Part shown: positions 46,026 to 55,501 of the stretch, piece after piece
Layout of the letters: each line of letters begins with the position of its first letter
Position numbering within the stretch: the stretch's first letter is position 1
Assembly (NCBI RefSeq): GCF_014647035.1
Contig: NZ_BMOK01000011.1
Location: 52,757-116,756, forward strand
From: Sporolactobacillus putidus
GTDB lineage: Bacteria; Bacillota; Bacilli; Bacillales; Sporolactobacillaceae
Reading direction: 5' to 3'
DNA length: 64,000 nucleotides
The notes under the pieces: model-generated
Told to the model about the DNA's origin: nothing
The model's database searches: none
What the model saw: only the letters and a program-made list of their open reading frames with translations
Position numbers and translations under genes: made by a program

Positions 46026-46424
46026 TTTATCCATCCCTTTTCATTCAATTATGATTGATCAAATCAGCTCTGTCGACCGGATCTGAATGGTGAACGCTTG
46101 GGGCGGCTATGGTTGCAGTTGGTGCTTATGCTCCTGTCTGTTTTTCAGCAACCGAAATTCACCCGTGAGATCCGTGCCTGTCGATTTTGGGTGAGCATCA
46201 GAAAAACTTTTGGGAAAATGAACCGCCGCAGGAAGGGAAAACTTTAATTCAGCGGTTATTGTGAAGATAAAAAATAGAGAATCTACTGTGGAATAAAGAG
46301 AAACATGTTTCATCTATTTCTTAATTATACAAAAAATGTCATTATTTTCAATGTTTTTTATTCGCAAATCTCATTAAAAAGCTTGTCGTTCAAAAAAAAT
46401 TCAAATATTATAGCCAAGATTACT
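46026..46424. other. Intergenic region, no gene seen
   Basis: About 400 bases between comK and yfhO genes, AT-rich at its right end. It should contain the comK promoter; I found no exact pair of ComK boxes (AAAA-N5-TTTT) for autoregulation and no RNA gene. Confidence 0.35.
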
Positions 46425-48773
46425 TTAACCCGATGTCCTTTCCAGGCCAGGTGTTTCATGAAGCGGATTTGACAGCCGTTTTCTGAATTTTTTCCCGCTA
46501 TAAACCCATCCGGAACATACGGCAAGTGAGAGCAGAGATATGAAGAGTCCCGCTGTCAGGCCAGGCGTCTGATAATTGAACCGTATGGTATTGTTTCCCT
46601 CGTTCACAGGGACAATCATAAACCCATCCGCGTTAAGGATTTTCACGGGCAGCCCGTTAACGGTGGCACTCCATCCCTGATCATAAGGGACGCTGAAGAA
46701 GGCGTATTTTTCGGAATCGGCTCGGATTTTTGATGTAAAGCCGCGCGGATCGCGATGAAAATAGGTCGAAGCCTCGCTCGCCCGCGCCCTTACATCCTGA
46801 AGATAGTTCCCGCTGCTGATCGAGGTCAGCTGAGAAACAGGGATCGGCAGCAAAAAGTTTTTAACCTGACTGATTTCTTTAGGAGACAAAACCACTGCTT
46901 TAAGCAGCACCAGATGCCGGTCTTCCGCCGGAATCATGTTGAACTGCTTGGTTGTCATATAGTAATCATAGGTGAAACCGATCGGCAGCACATTTTTATT
47001 TTCATAGATATAGACGGTGTTTGTTCCATTGTTAAATTGTGCGTAGAGATAGTCATTTCTATTTTGAGCCGTATCAATGTAGAACCGTTCAGAAAGCAGC
47101 GGTTGGAGCCCGAAATAACTGTCGGGAATGATCGTTTTGACTTCCCGCGGGTCATCGAGAGAACTATAAAATTTGAAAATTGATCCGTTCACCATGCTCG
47201 TGAATGAATTCACGGTCGGCTTATTGGATACCATCGGGAGATTCGATCCGTCATCGCTGATTCCGACACGATAATCCTCGCTTTTCGGCAAAATCGTGTT
47301 CAAAATCCGGCCCGTTTTTATCAGGGTGTTATAAATATTGCTGCCGGACTGATAGCTGTAGACGCTGTTGGTGACTTCAATATTGAATAATCCAAGCCCG
47401 GCCGAAAACAGAACAAGAGCGGCCAGGGTCATAGCGGTCCAGTGCCTTGAGTCTTTAAAGCGCCAGACCAGATAATAGGTTGCTGCGAGCCCGGCCAGGG
47501 CGACACCCAGATAGACAAGGAACAGATCCGGATGGAAAACCGCACTTTTTTCGCTCGGGCTCCATGGATAGTAGAGCAGAAAAACCGCAAGCAGGGCAGT
47601 CGTCAAACTCGTGATCAGCAATCCCTTTTTGATCGTGATCTCGTTTCTTTTTTCAAGGACGACGGCCGACATTAGTGCCATGATCAGCACCGGCATATAG
47701 AACCAGCGCGCATAATAGGAAGCGTTCAGCATGTAAAACAGGCTGTTGAGAAGCGGAACAAAGGCCATGGCCAGTGACAGGACCGTAATCCGTGTCATCC
47801 AGCTCTTCCGTTCACCGATCATCATCGCAATCACAAGAACCGGGCCGAACAGCGGCAGATATGCACCGCTGGAAGTAAAATCCGAGTCATAAATTGCGGA
47901 CTGGTACGGCATCAGATCTGCCGGCATAAGGAAGGCCTTGATAATCTCCAGATAGCGGGCCCCGTCAAATGTCAGGGCGCTCGGTCCATAAAGAAAGGCA
48001 TTCAGGCGCGGATTCTGCGCAGTAAAAAGAACGGCGGGAAGAAACAGGAAGCAGGCCATGCCCAAACCGAGGGCACCCTCCAGCAGACATTTAGGGAGCG
48101 CCCGTATGTATTTCCTGAAATCTTCAGCTAAAAATCGAACACAATAATAGAGAATCAGAAATACAGCCTCGCCCATGAAAAAGAAAAAATTCAGTGTGGC
48201 GTTCAGAGCAACGGCCGCGGCGAACCATCCGAGCTTTCGATCCTCTACTAATTTATCCAAACCTGCAAGCAGCAAGGGAAAAAGCGCAATAACATCCTGA
48301 AAGTGGTTGAACATCAGATTCACAACGGAAAAACCGGAGAACGCATAGAGAAGCGCGCCCATTGCCGCATAATGTTTGTCCGATACATACCGTTTCATAA
48401 ATCCGAAGGCGGTTATCCCTGCGACGCAGTACTTCAACATCAGCATCGGACCGATAATATAAGGGAAGAAAGATGCGGGAAAAAGCAGACTGAGCCAGAA
48501 AAAAGGACTGCCAAGAGTATAAAAGCTGTAGGAGCCGATAAAATTGCTTCCAAGATCCGTCGCCCAGCTCCAGAATATATCTCCATGCTTGATCGAACTG
48601 TTGCTGAGCATGTTGAACGGAATCTGCTGATAATTGAAATCCCCCACAAGCGTGAACAGGCCTTTATTAATGATAATGGAAGGAAGAAACATCAATCCGG
48701 AAGTCAGCAGGCAGAGCAAAAACACTTTGGCGTAATCTGATTGGAAAGTCTTTTTCAGTACGGAAACGACCAT
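46425..48773 (-). CDS. yfhO: YfhO-family membrane protein
   Basis: A 782-residue polytopic membrane protein: more than ten hydrophobic helices in the first 480 residues, then an extracytoplasmic domain and a last helix near the C-terminus. The segment GDFNYQQIPFNM near the start resembles the substrate-side loop of GT-C glycosyltransferases. YfhO of Bacillus is a GT-C-type enzyme involved in sugar decoration of lipoteichoic acid. ATG at 48773 follows AAGGAGGAG by about ten bases; a TTG three codons earlier is an alternative. Confidence 0.83.
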   Translation of the reverse strand: MVVSVLKKTFQSDYAKVFLLCLLTSGLMFLPSIIINKGLFTLVGDFNYQQIPFNMLSNSSIKHGDIFWSWATDLGSNFIGSYSFYTLGSPFFWLSLLFPASFFPYIIGPMLMLKYCVAGITAFGFMKRYVSDKHYAAMGALLYAFSGFSVVNLMFNHFQDVIALFPLLLAGLDKLVEDRKLGWFAAAVALNATLNFFFFMGEAVFLILYYCVRFLAEDFRKYIRALPKCLLEGALGLGMACFLFLPAVLFTAQNPRLNAFLYGPSALTFDGARYLEIIKAFLMPADLMPYQSAIYDSDFTSSGAYLPLFGPVLVIAMMIGERKSWMTRITVLSLAMAFVPLLNSLFYMLNASYYARWFYMPVLIMALMSAVVLEKRNEITIKKGLLITSLTTALLAVFLLYYPWSPSEKSAVFHPDLFLVYLGVALAGLAATYYLVWRFKDSRHWTAMTLAALVLFSAGLGLFNIEVTNSVYSYQSGSNIYNTLIKTGRILNTILPKSEDYRVGISDDGSNLPMVSNKPTVNSFTSMVNGSIFKFYSSLDDPREVKTIIPDSYFGLQPLLSERFYIDTAQNRNDYLYAQFNNGTNTVYIYENKNVLPIGFTYDYYMTTKQFNMIPAEDRHLVLLKAVVLSPKEISQVKNFLLPIPVSQLTSISSGNYLQDVRARASEASTYFHRDPRGFTSKIRADSEKYAFFSVPYDQGWSATVNGLPVKILNADGFMIVPVNEGNNTIRFNYQTPGLTAGLFISLLSLAVCSGWVYSGKKFRKRLSNPLHETPGLERTSG

Positions 48774-49090
48774 GACCGACAAGCTCCTCCTTAGTATGTG
48801 CGAAAAAAAATAAATTTTCATGTTTGGATGTAAGTCATACTCTCATTATGCATGTTCGAAAATTATTTTGAAACCGGCAAAGGCAAAACCAGCAGGCAAT
48901 TTTTCTCCATTGAAAAGACATTGCTTTAGCCGCTTTTATATAATTTCGAATGAACAGGGAAAATTATGAATCTCGAAGATGATCCTGACTTAGACCGGAC
49001 GTCATTTAAATGCGATAATAGAAGTGGAATCGATCACTGCGGGATTAACCGGTCATTTCGATCGACCAAACCATTAAAAGGAGATCCCTC
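48774..49090. other. Divergent promoter region, no gene seen
   Basis: About 317 bases between yfhO and the DUF218 gene. A TATAAT at about 48940 may be the -10 box for the plus-strand gene, but the -35 partner is poor. No repeats or hairpins stand out. Confidence 0.35.
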
Positions 49091-49831
49091 ATGGAATATG
49101 TCATTAAGTTCGTCTACGGGTTCATTCTGCCGCCCGGGTTATTTGTGACTCTGCTCGTTATTTTGAGCGTATGGCTTCATCGTCGGCATCGGTCTGCAGC
49201 CGTCCTTACATGGTGCTTAAGCATTCTGCTTTATCTGTCCTACATACCGATTACAGGCGATCTGCTCGTTCACCCGCTCGAAAACGCTTATCAGCCGTCT
49301 GCCCGCCTGAACGGGGACGTCATCGTCATGCTTGGCGGCGGAGCAACGCCCGACACCCCCGATATCAACGGGAAAGGACAATTATCCGGCGACGCGGCAA
49401 ACCGCCTTTTGACGACTTTCCGATTATACAAAAAGACAGGCCTGCCGATTATTTTATCTGGAGGACAGGTCTTCCCGGACAGCGGTGTTGAAGCGAACAT
49501 CGCCAAACGGCAGCTGATCAGTTTAGGCGTTCCGCAAAATAAAATCATGACGGAAAACAAAAGTATCACGACCGCGCAAAATGCCCGGAACACGAAAGCG
49601 ATCATGCATACCCATCAGTTCGGCCGTCCGATTCTTGTCACTTCGGCCTTTCATATGCGGCGGGCCGTGATGAACTTCCATAAAATAGGTATTCAGGTTC
49701 AGCCTTATCCGACGGACTACCTGGTCAGCCGAAAACTGTCCGTCTATCCGATGCAGTTTGTACCTTCAGAAGGCTCGGTGACGTCAACGGCCGTAAAAGA
49801 ATACATAGGTATTCTGGCCCTTTATTTGTGA
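49091..49831 (+). CDS. DUF218-family membrane protein (YdcF/ElyC-like)
   Basis: A 246-residue protein with two N-terminal membrane helices (about residues 10-28 and 36-55) and an external DUF218 domain: VIVMLGGG, ILSGGQ, ENKSITTAQNA and LVTSAFHMRRA. In E. coli ElyC and SanA influence envelope integrity and lipid-carrier use. The role in Firmicutes is not established. The ribosome site AAAAGGAG precedes the ATG. Transcribed alone. Confidence 0.82.
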   Translation: MEYVIKFVYGFILPPGLFVTLLVILSVWLHRRHRSAAVLTWCLSILLYLSYIPITGDLLVHPLENAYQPSARLNGDVIVMLGGGATPDTPDINGKGQLSGDAANRLLTTFRLYKKTGLPIILSGGQVFPDSGVEANIAKRQLISLGVPQNKIMTENKSITTAQNARNTKAIMHTHQFGRPILVTSAFHMRRAVMNFHKIGIQVQPYPTDYLVSRKLSVYPMQFVPSEGSVTSTAVKEYIGILALYL

Positions 49832-49927
49832 TGCGGCCTGCTTCTTGCGGATCAGATCTGCGAAAAGTTTTTGATAAAATCCCGGCTTGATTCCCCGTCC
49901 CTTCATTGTTTCAGAACAGCGAAAAAA

Positions 49928-49956
49928 AACGTCTCATGCCAAACTTCGGAGACGTT
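49928..49956 (-). terminator. Terminator of the SAM hydroxide adenosyltransferase gene
   Basis: Arms AACGTCTC / GAGACGTT, followed on the minus strand by a run of T, 76 bases after the stop codon. Confidence 0.65.
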
Positions 49957-50032
49957 CTTTATCAATTTTTATTGAAACACAGATGCTCATCAAGGCCTGT
50001 TTTGTCTATAATTTACAACTGAATTTAAAGTT

Positions 50033-50884
50033 TCAAGAATGTCCTTGAACTTTTCTGAACGAAATGTGCCAGTTTGTTCCTGTTCCTATGCTGTAAGCCT
50101 TGGCGAAGGAGCCCTGATTAATGGCGACACCTATGTTTTGCAGCGAGTTAACGTAGATCAGTGGCTCGCCGATCGCGACGGCGGCAAATGAGCGGGCGAA
50201 CGCCATCGTGTTTTCATAGATATACCGCGTGTCATTCCTGATGCTTACTTCAAACCGGTTGCCGTGACAGACGCCGAGTTGATGAAATAAGCCGTGATCG
50301 ATATTGGTCCAGAGATTGCCGAAACGCACATCCAGCACATCGATCATTCCGACGACCTTGTCTTCTTTACGGTAAGACGGAATGATCGGCAATTCGACGA
50401 CAGATTCAACCGGAACGGGCTCTCCGAAATGGTCGAAATCGATTATCCCGGATGCCAGCCTGGCGCCTGTATAGGCATAAATGTCGCGCCCGAAAAATGT
50501 GTAGGATTCCCCGGCGCTCGGCAATTTGTTGGCCTTCTCATCAAATACGCGGACACTTTCAATCCCGGCAATTTTCTTAATGTGAGTCAGGGTCCCATTG
50601 TCCGGTGTGATGATGTACTGATTGCGCCGTGTTCTGGCGATTATGCTTCGCCGCGTTGAACCGACGCCCGGATCGACGACCGAGACAAATACTGTGCCTT
50701 CGGGCCAGTAATCGATCGACTGCCGCAATCGGTACGACGCCTCCCATATGTTGTACTGAGGAATGTCATGTGTCAAATCAAAAATCCGCAGTGTCGGGTC
50801 CACCGTGCTTGCCACCCCGTACATCGCACAGACCGCCCCGTCAACCAATCCGAAATCCGTCTGAAAAACCAGTGCTTTGCTCAT
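50033..50884 (-). CDS. SAM hydroxide adenosyltransferase (DUF62 family)
   Basis: A 283-residue enzyme of the SAM-dependent halogenase/hydrolase family. In non-halogenating bacteria the family cleaves S-adenosylmethionine with water to adenosine and methionine. Family motifs are FQTDFGLVDGAVCAMYG, LTHDIPQ, VSVVDPGVGS and ITPDNGTL. The longer loop of true fluorinases is not seen, so halogenation is unlikely. ATG at 50884 has AGGAAGGGTG upstream. It is controlled by the T-box just before it, probably sensing methionyl-tRNA, which would fit recovery of methionine from SAM. Confidence 0.87.
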   Translation of the reverse strand: MSKALVFQTDFGLVDGAVCAMYGVASTVDPTLRIFDLTHDIPQYNIWEASYRLRQSIDYWPEGTVFVSVVDPGVGSTRRSIIARTRRNQYIITPDNGTLTHIKKIAGIESVRVFDEKANKLPSAGESYTFFGRDIYAYTGARLASGIIDFDHFGEPVPVESVVELPIIPSYRKEDKVVGMIDVLDVRFGNLWTNIDHGLFHQLGVCHGNRFEVSIRNDTRYIYENTMAFARSFAAVAIGEPLIYVNSLQNIGVAINQGSFAKAYSIGTGTNWHISFRKVQGHS

Positions 50885-50976
50885 CCCGTTCACCCTTCCT
50901 CTGCAAATTAAAGTCGAACGAAGGCCTGAATATTCCGTAGTTTTCCGTTTCATCCTGCTTTTTCCCGCCTGCACCA

Positions 50977-51293
50977 AAAAACCCCGTCCTTAACATATAT
51001 GAAAGGACGAGGTTTAATTCACGTGGTACCACCTTTATTCACCGGCTATTCACATCGCCGGTCTCAGCAAGTACGGAAGCAGTCTGAAACAGCATTCGTA
51101 TACTCCGGTTTTGATAACAAGAACCTTAACTTGTCGCGGCTTACTTCGTTTGGGAAAAACGCCGTTCAGCAGCGCAGCTCGGAGGCCATGTTCGAAAGCC
51201 GTCTTTGCCCCTTTTCACCGGACGGAGCTCTCTTGTGGAAAAGACGCACTTTCTACTTCTTCTCTTCATCGCCTTTGTTCGTACATAAAACTT
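50977..51293 (-). ncRNA. T-box leader, probable methionine specifier
   Basis: The minus-strand leader has all main T-box parts. Stem I starts GATGAAGAGAAGAAGTAG, with AGAGAG and GGTG loop motifs. The specifier region reads GAACATGGCCTCCGAGC. The antiterminator bulge is GGTGGTACCACG, and the terminator is AACCTCGTCCTTT / AAGGACGGGGTT followed by TTTT. Aligned by the distance between codon and GAGC in the well-studied glyQS leader, the specifier is ATG (Met). TTC (Phe), three bases before, is the less likely reading. It controls the SAM hydroxide adenosyltransferase gene. Confidence 0.85.
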
Positions 51294-51299
51294 AGTTTA

Positions 51300-51328
51300 G
51301 TTATAATCCTATTTTTATAAAAAATCAA
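51300..51328 (-). promoter_or_regulatory. Sigma-A promoter of the T-box leader
   Basis: On the minus strand TTGATT (51323-51328), 17 bases, TATAAC (51300-51305). Transcription would start near 51293. Confidence 0.65.
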
Positions 51329-51377
51329 GATCTGGATTTGAAAAATCCAAGGGCCTTAGATCCTTGCTTAACGAAAA

Positions 51378-52061
51378 TCACGGATGCTTCACGCTGTGCA
51401 CACGGTCCATCCGGTGGAAGCCGAACGTCCATTTCCGATCCAGATGGAGATGGATCGTCTTATCAAAAAGAAGAATGAAGTAACCCATGAAAAGAAAACT
51501 GATGGCTGTTCCGAGATTGATGCCGATCAGATGGTGACGGACAATCCCCATGGTCAATCCGACTGAAAGCGGGATGGCAAGCGCTATCCGCTGCGCAAGC
51601 ACGACGTCTCCATGTAAATAATTATCCCGCAGAATCTTCAGCAGATCATCAAACGGATGCAGGACAAGATTGACACGAAAATAAATCGACAGCGCTGCGC
51701 CGATACACATAACGCCAATCACGCACACGACGATACGGAGAAAAAGGCCGTTCACAGTGACACGCTGCATGACGAACAGCCAACCGTCAATCACATAGCC
51801 GAACGAAAGAACATAGATAAAATTGTACACATCCTTCATCCGATTCCAGCGCCGGCGAAGCAAATCGTCCGCAATCAAGGTGATGAAGCCAATAATAATC
51901 AGTGCATTGCCAACCGTTATTCCCAGCATGTCGGACAGATTCAGCCCCGCGGCCGTCCAGGGTGCAGAACCCAGAGCGGCTTTGACGGTCAGCGCATTCC
52001 CAAAAGCGTTCAGCAGCACCGACAGGCACAGCAAAACAATTCCTTTTGCCATCAGATCCAT
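51378..52061 (-). CDS. YczE/YyaS-family integral membrane protein
   Basis: A 227-residue membrane protein with five or six hydrophobic segments. Features of the family are the N-terminal NAFGNALTVKAALGSAPWTA loop and the conserved LVLHPFDDLLKILRDNYLHGDVVLAQRI stretch. YczE-type proteins are found in many Firmicutes and one is needed for surfactin production in B. subtilis, but no molecular function is known to me. GGGGG lies just before the ATG. Transcribed alone. Confidence 0.7.
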   Translation of the reverse strand: MDLMAKGIVLLCLSVLLNAFGNALTVKAALGSAPWTAAGLNLSDMLGITVGNALIIIGFITLIADDLLRRRWNRMKDVYNFIYVLSFGYVIDGWLFVMQRVTVNGLFLRIVVCVIGVMCIGAALSIYFRVNLVLHPFDDLLKILRDNYLHGDVVLAQRIALAIPLSVGLTMGIVRHHLIGINLGTAISFLFMGYFILLFDKTIHLHLDRKWTFGFHRMDRVHSVKHP

Positions 52062-52536
52062 AAGCCCCCAAAATTCATTTAACTTATTTTTCCGTTGAAT
52101 GGACGACAGAGAGACAAATCACCGACACTTCAAGAACCCCGCGATCAGTCAGGCGCGCAATGGTTCTCCTGCAATCGTTATACATCACCTTCACCGGGAT
52201 TGCATCACTTCTGCCTTAATCCGCTTTTTTGAGAGACACGGCTTTCGGAAAACGGACTTAACAAACCTGCGGGAGAATCATCCGCTTTATATGCAACAAT
52301 CATTCTATCAGCTTACCACGAAAAAAGTAACCACTTTTTTATAACTTTTTGTGGCGACTTGCACTTGGCCGTACGCTTCAAGGATTACCATCAGTACATG
52401 CTTTTTTCTGCAGAAAGTTCCGGGTTTTTCTCGCAACCTGAAAAAAATGATAAAAAGTGCACTGTCAACGGGCCAAGGAAAAGAAAAAGCTCCAGAGAGA
52501 GGCTTCAACTCCGGGCTGTTTTCTGGATCTCCGATT
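52062..52536. other. Intergenic region, no gene seen
   Basis: About 475 bases. It contains a small bidirectional hairpin AAAAAAGT / ACTTTTTT (52321-52340). No supported coding frame, RNA gene or repeat array. Confidence 0.4.
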
Positions 52537-53277
52537 TCAGACCGTCTCTTTTTTTATCTGAGCGCATTGTTCGACAAAGTAGCGGAATAAGTGACTCATC
52601 AACCCGTCTCCGCCCGCCGCCATCGATTCTGGATGCCATTGAACGCCAAAAATCCGGTCATTAGTTGCATGTTCGGCCGCCTCGATGATGCCGTCGGGGG
52701 CAAAAGCGACCGCGCGAAGCTCACCGGCCAGCGTCTTGATCGCCTGATGGTGAAGACTGTTGACATACAGTGTCTTTCTGCCGTTCAGCAGGGCACAGAG
52801 ACGGCTGTCCTCCAGTACGCGCACGCTGTGGCTTGATTTCACACGTGGCACTTTCTGAACGTGCTGCAGGGTCTGCTCCATTTCAGAAGGAAGATCCTGA
52901 ATCAGCGTCCCTCCGAACGCCACATTCATGACCTGAAGGCCGCGGCAGATCCCGAAAACCGGTTTACCCGCCGCGATCGCCTTTTTCATCAGCAGCAGTT
53001 CGGATGCATCCCGCTCCGTATTGAAAACATCAATCTGCAGAGACGGCGGTTCCCCATAGAATCTCGGATCTACATCGCTGCCGCCGCTGAAAACGAATCC
53101 GTCACATAAAGCCTCATAACTTTCAGCCGCATCGTTCGGAGCAATCGGCAGAATGATGGGAACCGCTCCAGCTGAAAACAAGGATTGCACATAATCCTGA
53201 TGGGTGTAGGGACCCTGAACAAAATCATTTTTCTTTAAATATCCACCGGTAACGCCGATAATCGGCCGGTCACCCAT
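52537..53277 (-). CDS. Class I glutamine amidotransferase-like hydrolase (PuuD/peptidase C26)
   Basis: A 246-residue gamma-glutamyl hydrolase-type enzyme. The nucleophile is Cys111 in FGICRGLQVMN and the His-Glu pair is in GVQWHPES. PuuD of E. coli hydrolyses gamma-glutamyl-GABA; other relatives cleave gamma-glutamyl compounds from polyamine or folate metabolism. GGGAGAG precedes the ATG. No polyamine genes are close, so the substrate stays open. Confidence 0.83.
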   Translation of the reverse strand: MGDRPIIGVTGGYLKKNDFVQGPYTHQDYVQSLFSAGAVPIILPIAPNDAAESYEALCDGFVFSGGSDVDPRFYGEPPSLQIDVFNTERDASELLLMKKAIAAGKPVFGICRGLQVMNVAFGGTLIQDLPSEMEQTLQHVQKVPRVKSSHSVRVLEDSRLCALLNGRKTLYVNSLHHQAIKTLAGELRAVAFAPDGIIEAAEHATNDRIFGVQWHPESMAAGGDGLMSHLFRYFVEQCAQIKKETV

Positions 53278-53400
53278 AGTTCATCTCTCCCAGTTCCGCA
53301 AAAAGCTTTTAGCAACAATATAGTGGACTTTTCGCGCGTCGTCAATCACGGAATAATTTTATCCCATCAGAATACTAGGTTTTATTAAGCCCGGTCGAAA

Positions 53401-54816
53401 TCATTTGTCAAGATTACCGAGCGCATACATCGCGTCCGCATAGATTGCCGAAGCGAGCAGCAGGTCGTCCACTCTCACATGCTCGTCTACCTGATGGCCG
53501 GTGTACGGATAATCGGGCATGCAGGCGCCGAAAGCCACTCCCGCATCCAAATACTGGGCGTAAGTTCCGCCTCCCGAGGTTAACAGTTTGACATCCTTTT
53601 CTCCGGTATGTTCTTCATATACCTTTTTCAAGATCTGCACGCCGCGGTGCTGCGGATCCACATATAACGGCTTTTCTGTTCCGAGTTCGCCGATGGAGAG
53701 ACCCAGCTTTTCTACTGATGAAGTCAGTTTTTCGCTGATTTCGGCAAGCGGGGCTTTGATCGGGCAACGGATGTCCAGCGAGACGGATCCGCCTTTTGCC
53801 GCGTCATAACGCACCAATCCGGCGTTGACCGTCAGCTCGCCGGAAATATCATCGTGAAAAGCAATGTTCAGCCGCTTGCCGGCAAAATCCTTGTTCAACG
53901 TTTCAGCAAGAAAAGCAATAAATACCTTTTCGGATTGAGAAAATGGAACATCATCAAGCACTTCTGCAAGCAGAAAAGCCGCGTTTACACCGCCTGCCGG
54001 TTCCGATCCATGCGCCGATTTTCCCTTGACCGTCAGCTTCAGGCCGTCCGCCTGCTTTTCAACTGAAAAAGCGATTTGTTTTTCTTTCAAAGAATTTCGA
54101 GCGGCATCCAGCCACTTTTCGGATTCAGTCCCGGTCAGTACGGCATAAGCGTGATCCGGAACCATGTTAATCCGTTCTCCGGAATAAAAAGCGGAGAGAT
54201 GAACCGGTGCCGTCTCTTCCTTCGCCGGCAGATCAATGCGCGCGTGAATCCGTCCTTTTTCCGCAAAAATCAGCGGAAACTCGGCATCCGGCGCAAAGCC
54301 GAACAACGACATCGGTTCGAGCTCATTGTATTTCACCAAACACGCGCATCCGCTTTCCTCATCGGTTCCGATCACCAGGCGGATCCTGTTTTTTACCGGA
54401 AGTCCCGAATCTTTCAAAGACTTCAGCGCATAATAAGCCGCCATTGTCGGGCCCTTGTCATCGATTGCGCCGCGGGCATAGAGCGTTCCGTTTTCCACAT
54501 GGGCTGAAAAAGGATCGTGCACCCATTTGCCGGTTGCCGGAACCACATCGACATGCCCGAGGACAGCAATATAGTCTTCTGCATCTTCAGGGCCGTATTC
54601 AATGTATCCGGCATAACCCTGCAGATTCTTTGTCCTGAAACCGTCGCGTCTGCCAAGCTCCAGCATCTTCTCCAGAGCTTCAAGCGGCCCCGGCCCGAAC
54701 GGAGCACCCTCTTTTGCGGCCGCAGCATCTTTTGTACTTTTAATCGCCAGAAGCGATCCAAGATCATCGAGAAAATCTTTTTTATTGACGGTAGATTTGA
54801 TCGTACTGCTCATCAT
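53401..54816 (-). CDS. pepV: Dipeptidase PepV (M20 family)
   Basis: A 471-residue zinc dipeptidase of the PepV/carnosinase type. Metal-site motifs are AVLGHVDVVP, RGAIDDKGPTMAA, GTDEESGCACL and the late GHQVDEHV. A lid domain of about 170 residues separates the catalytic halves, as expected from the length. It releases amino acids from a wide range of dipeptides in lactic acid bacteria. ATG at 54816 lies eight bases from AAAGG; the frame start at 54858 has no ribosome site. Transcribed alone upstream of the PuuD-like gene. Confidence 0.9.
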   Translation of the reverse strand: MMSSTIKSTVNKKDFLDDLGSLLAIKSTKDAAAAKEGAPFGPGPLEALEKMLELGRRDGFRTKNLQGYAGYIEYGPEDAEDYIAVLGHVDVVPATGKWVHDPFSAHVENGTLYARGAIDDKGPTMAAYYALKSLKDSGLPVKNRIRLVIGTDEESGCACLVKYNELEPMSLFGFAPDAEFPLIFAEKGRIHARIDLPAKEETAPVHLSAFYSGERINMVPDHAYAVLTGTESEKWLDAARNSLKEKQIAFSVEKQADGLKLTVKGKSAHGSEPAGGVNAAFLLAEVLDDVPFSQSEKVFIAFLAETLNKDFAGKRLNIAFHDDISGELTVNAGLVRYDAAKGGSVSLDIRCPIKAPLAEISEKLTSSVEKLGLSIGELGTEKPLYVDPQHRGVQILKKVYEEHTGEKDVKLLTSGGGTYAQYLDAGVAFGACMPDYPYTGHQVDEHVRVDDLLLASAIYADAMYALGNLDK

Positions 54817-55040
54817 CAACGCATCCTTTAGCAAAAATTTACGAACTGCTCTCAACATAGAAACATTCTAGCACAAAAATTTTATTGGATAAAAGCGGAG
54901 AACCAGAGATCCTGGCGATTGCCGGGAAAGGATATGCAGAGTGAAGATCAATATCTTGATGAAGGCGGATGAATTCGGGTGGCGTTCGATAAATTCTGTA
55001 ACGGACGAAAAAATCTGCGGAACCCCTGATACTCCCGGTA

Positions 55041-55364
55041 ATAACCGATAAACTTGCGGCGGGGATCTGCAACGACCGATAAACTCCGATGAACGACCGA
55101 TTAATTGTGCCCGACGACCGATAAACTCCGATGAACGACCGATAAGTCGTGACCGACGACCGATAAACTCCGGGGAACAACCGATTAATTGTGCCCGACG
55201 ACCGATAAACTCCGGGGAATGACCGATAAGTCGTGACCGGCGACCGATAAACTCCGATGAACGACCGATTAATTGTGCCCGACGACCGATAAACACCGAT
55301 GAACGACCGATAAGTCGTGACCGACGACCGATAAACTCCGGGGAACAACCGATAAATCCCGGTG
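55041..55364 (-). repeat. 21-bp repeat array, family 1 (inverted orientation), 15 units
   Basis: After one degenerate unit at 55041, fourteen units start at 55071 and recur every 21 bp without a single slip. The plus-strand core ACGACCGATAAA is the complement of the family-1 core. Spacers come in three kinds (A: ACTCCGATG or ACTCCGGGG; B: TTAATTGTGCCC; C: AAGTCGTGACC) in the order A-B-A-C, three times over, an 84-bp super-repeat. It lies between pepV and manC. 54817-55040 shows no gene. Confidence 0.9.
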
Positions 55365-55434
55365 AGTGAGGATTCGGATAAGTTCCCGATTAAAACGGGG
55401 GCCTCCATTTGTTAAGAAGCCCGATAAAGTCAAA

Positions 55435-55464
55435 AAGTGCCGCATCCTGATTCATGCGGCACTT
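55435..55464 (-). terminator. Terminator of manC
   Basis: Arms AAGTGCCGCAT / ATGCGGCACTT followed by TTT on the minus strand, 38 bases after the manC stop. Confidence 0.8.
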
Positions 55465-55501
55465 CCCTTCTTCTATCGTGACCGAACCGATCTCGCGGTC
55501 A

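Noticed and set aside
46107..46313. 68-residue minus-strand frame upstream of comK
   Set aside because: No ribosome site, no recognisable motif, and composition like non-coding DNA.
50033..50884. Fluorinase or chlorinase
   Set aside because: The family is shared, but no halogenase-type insertion is seen and the context is methionine metabolism.
51001..51320. Plus-strand frames over the T-box
   Set aside because: The DNA is explained by T-box structure on the minus strand; no ribosome site.
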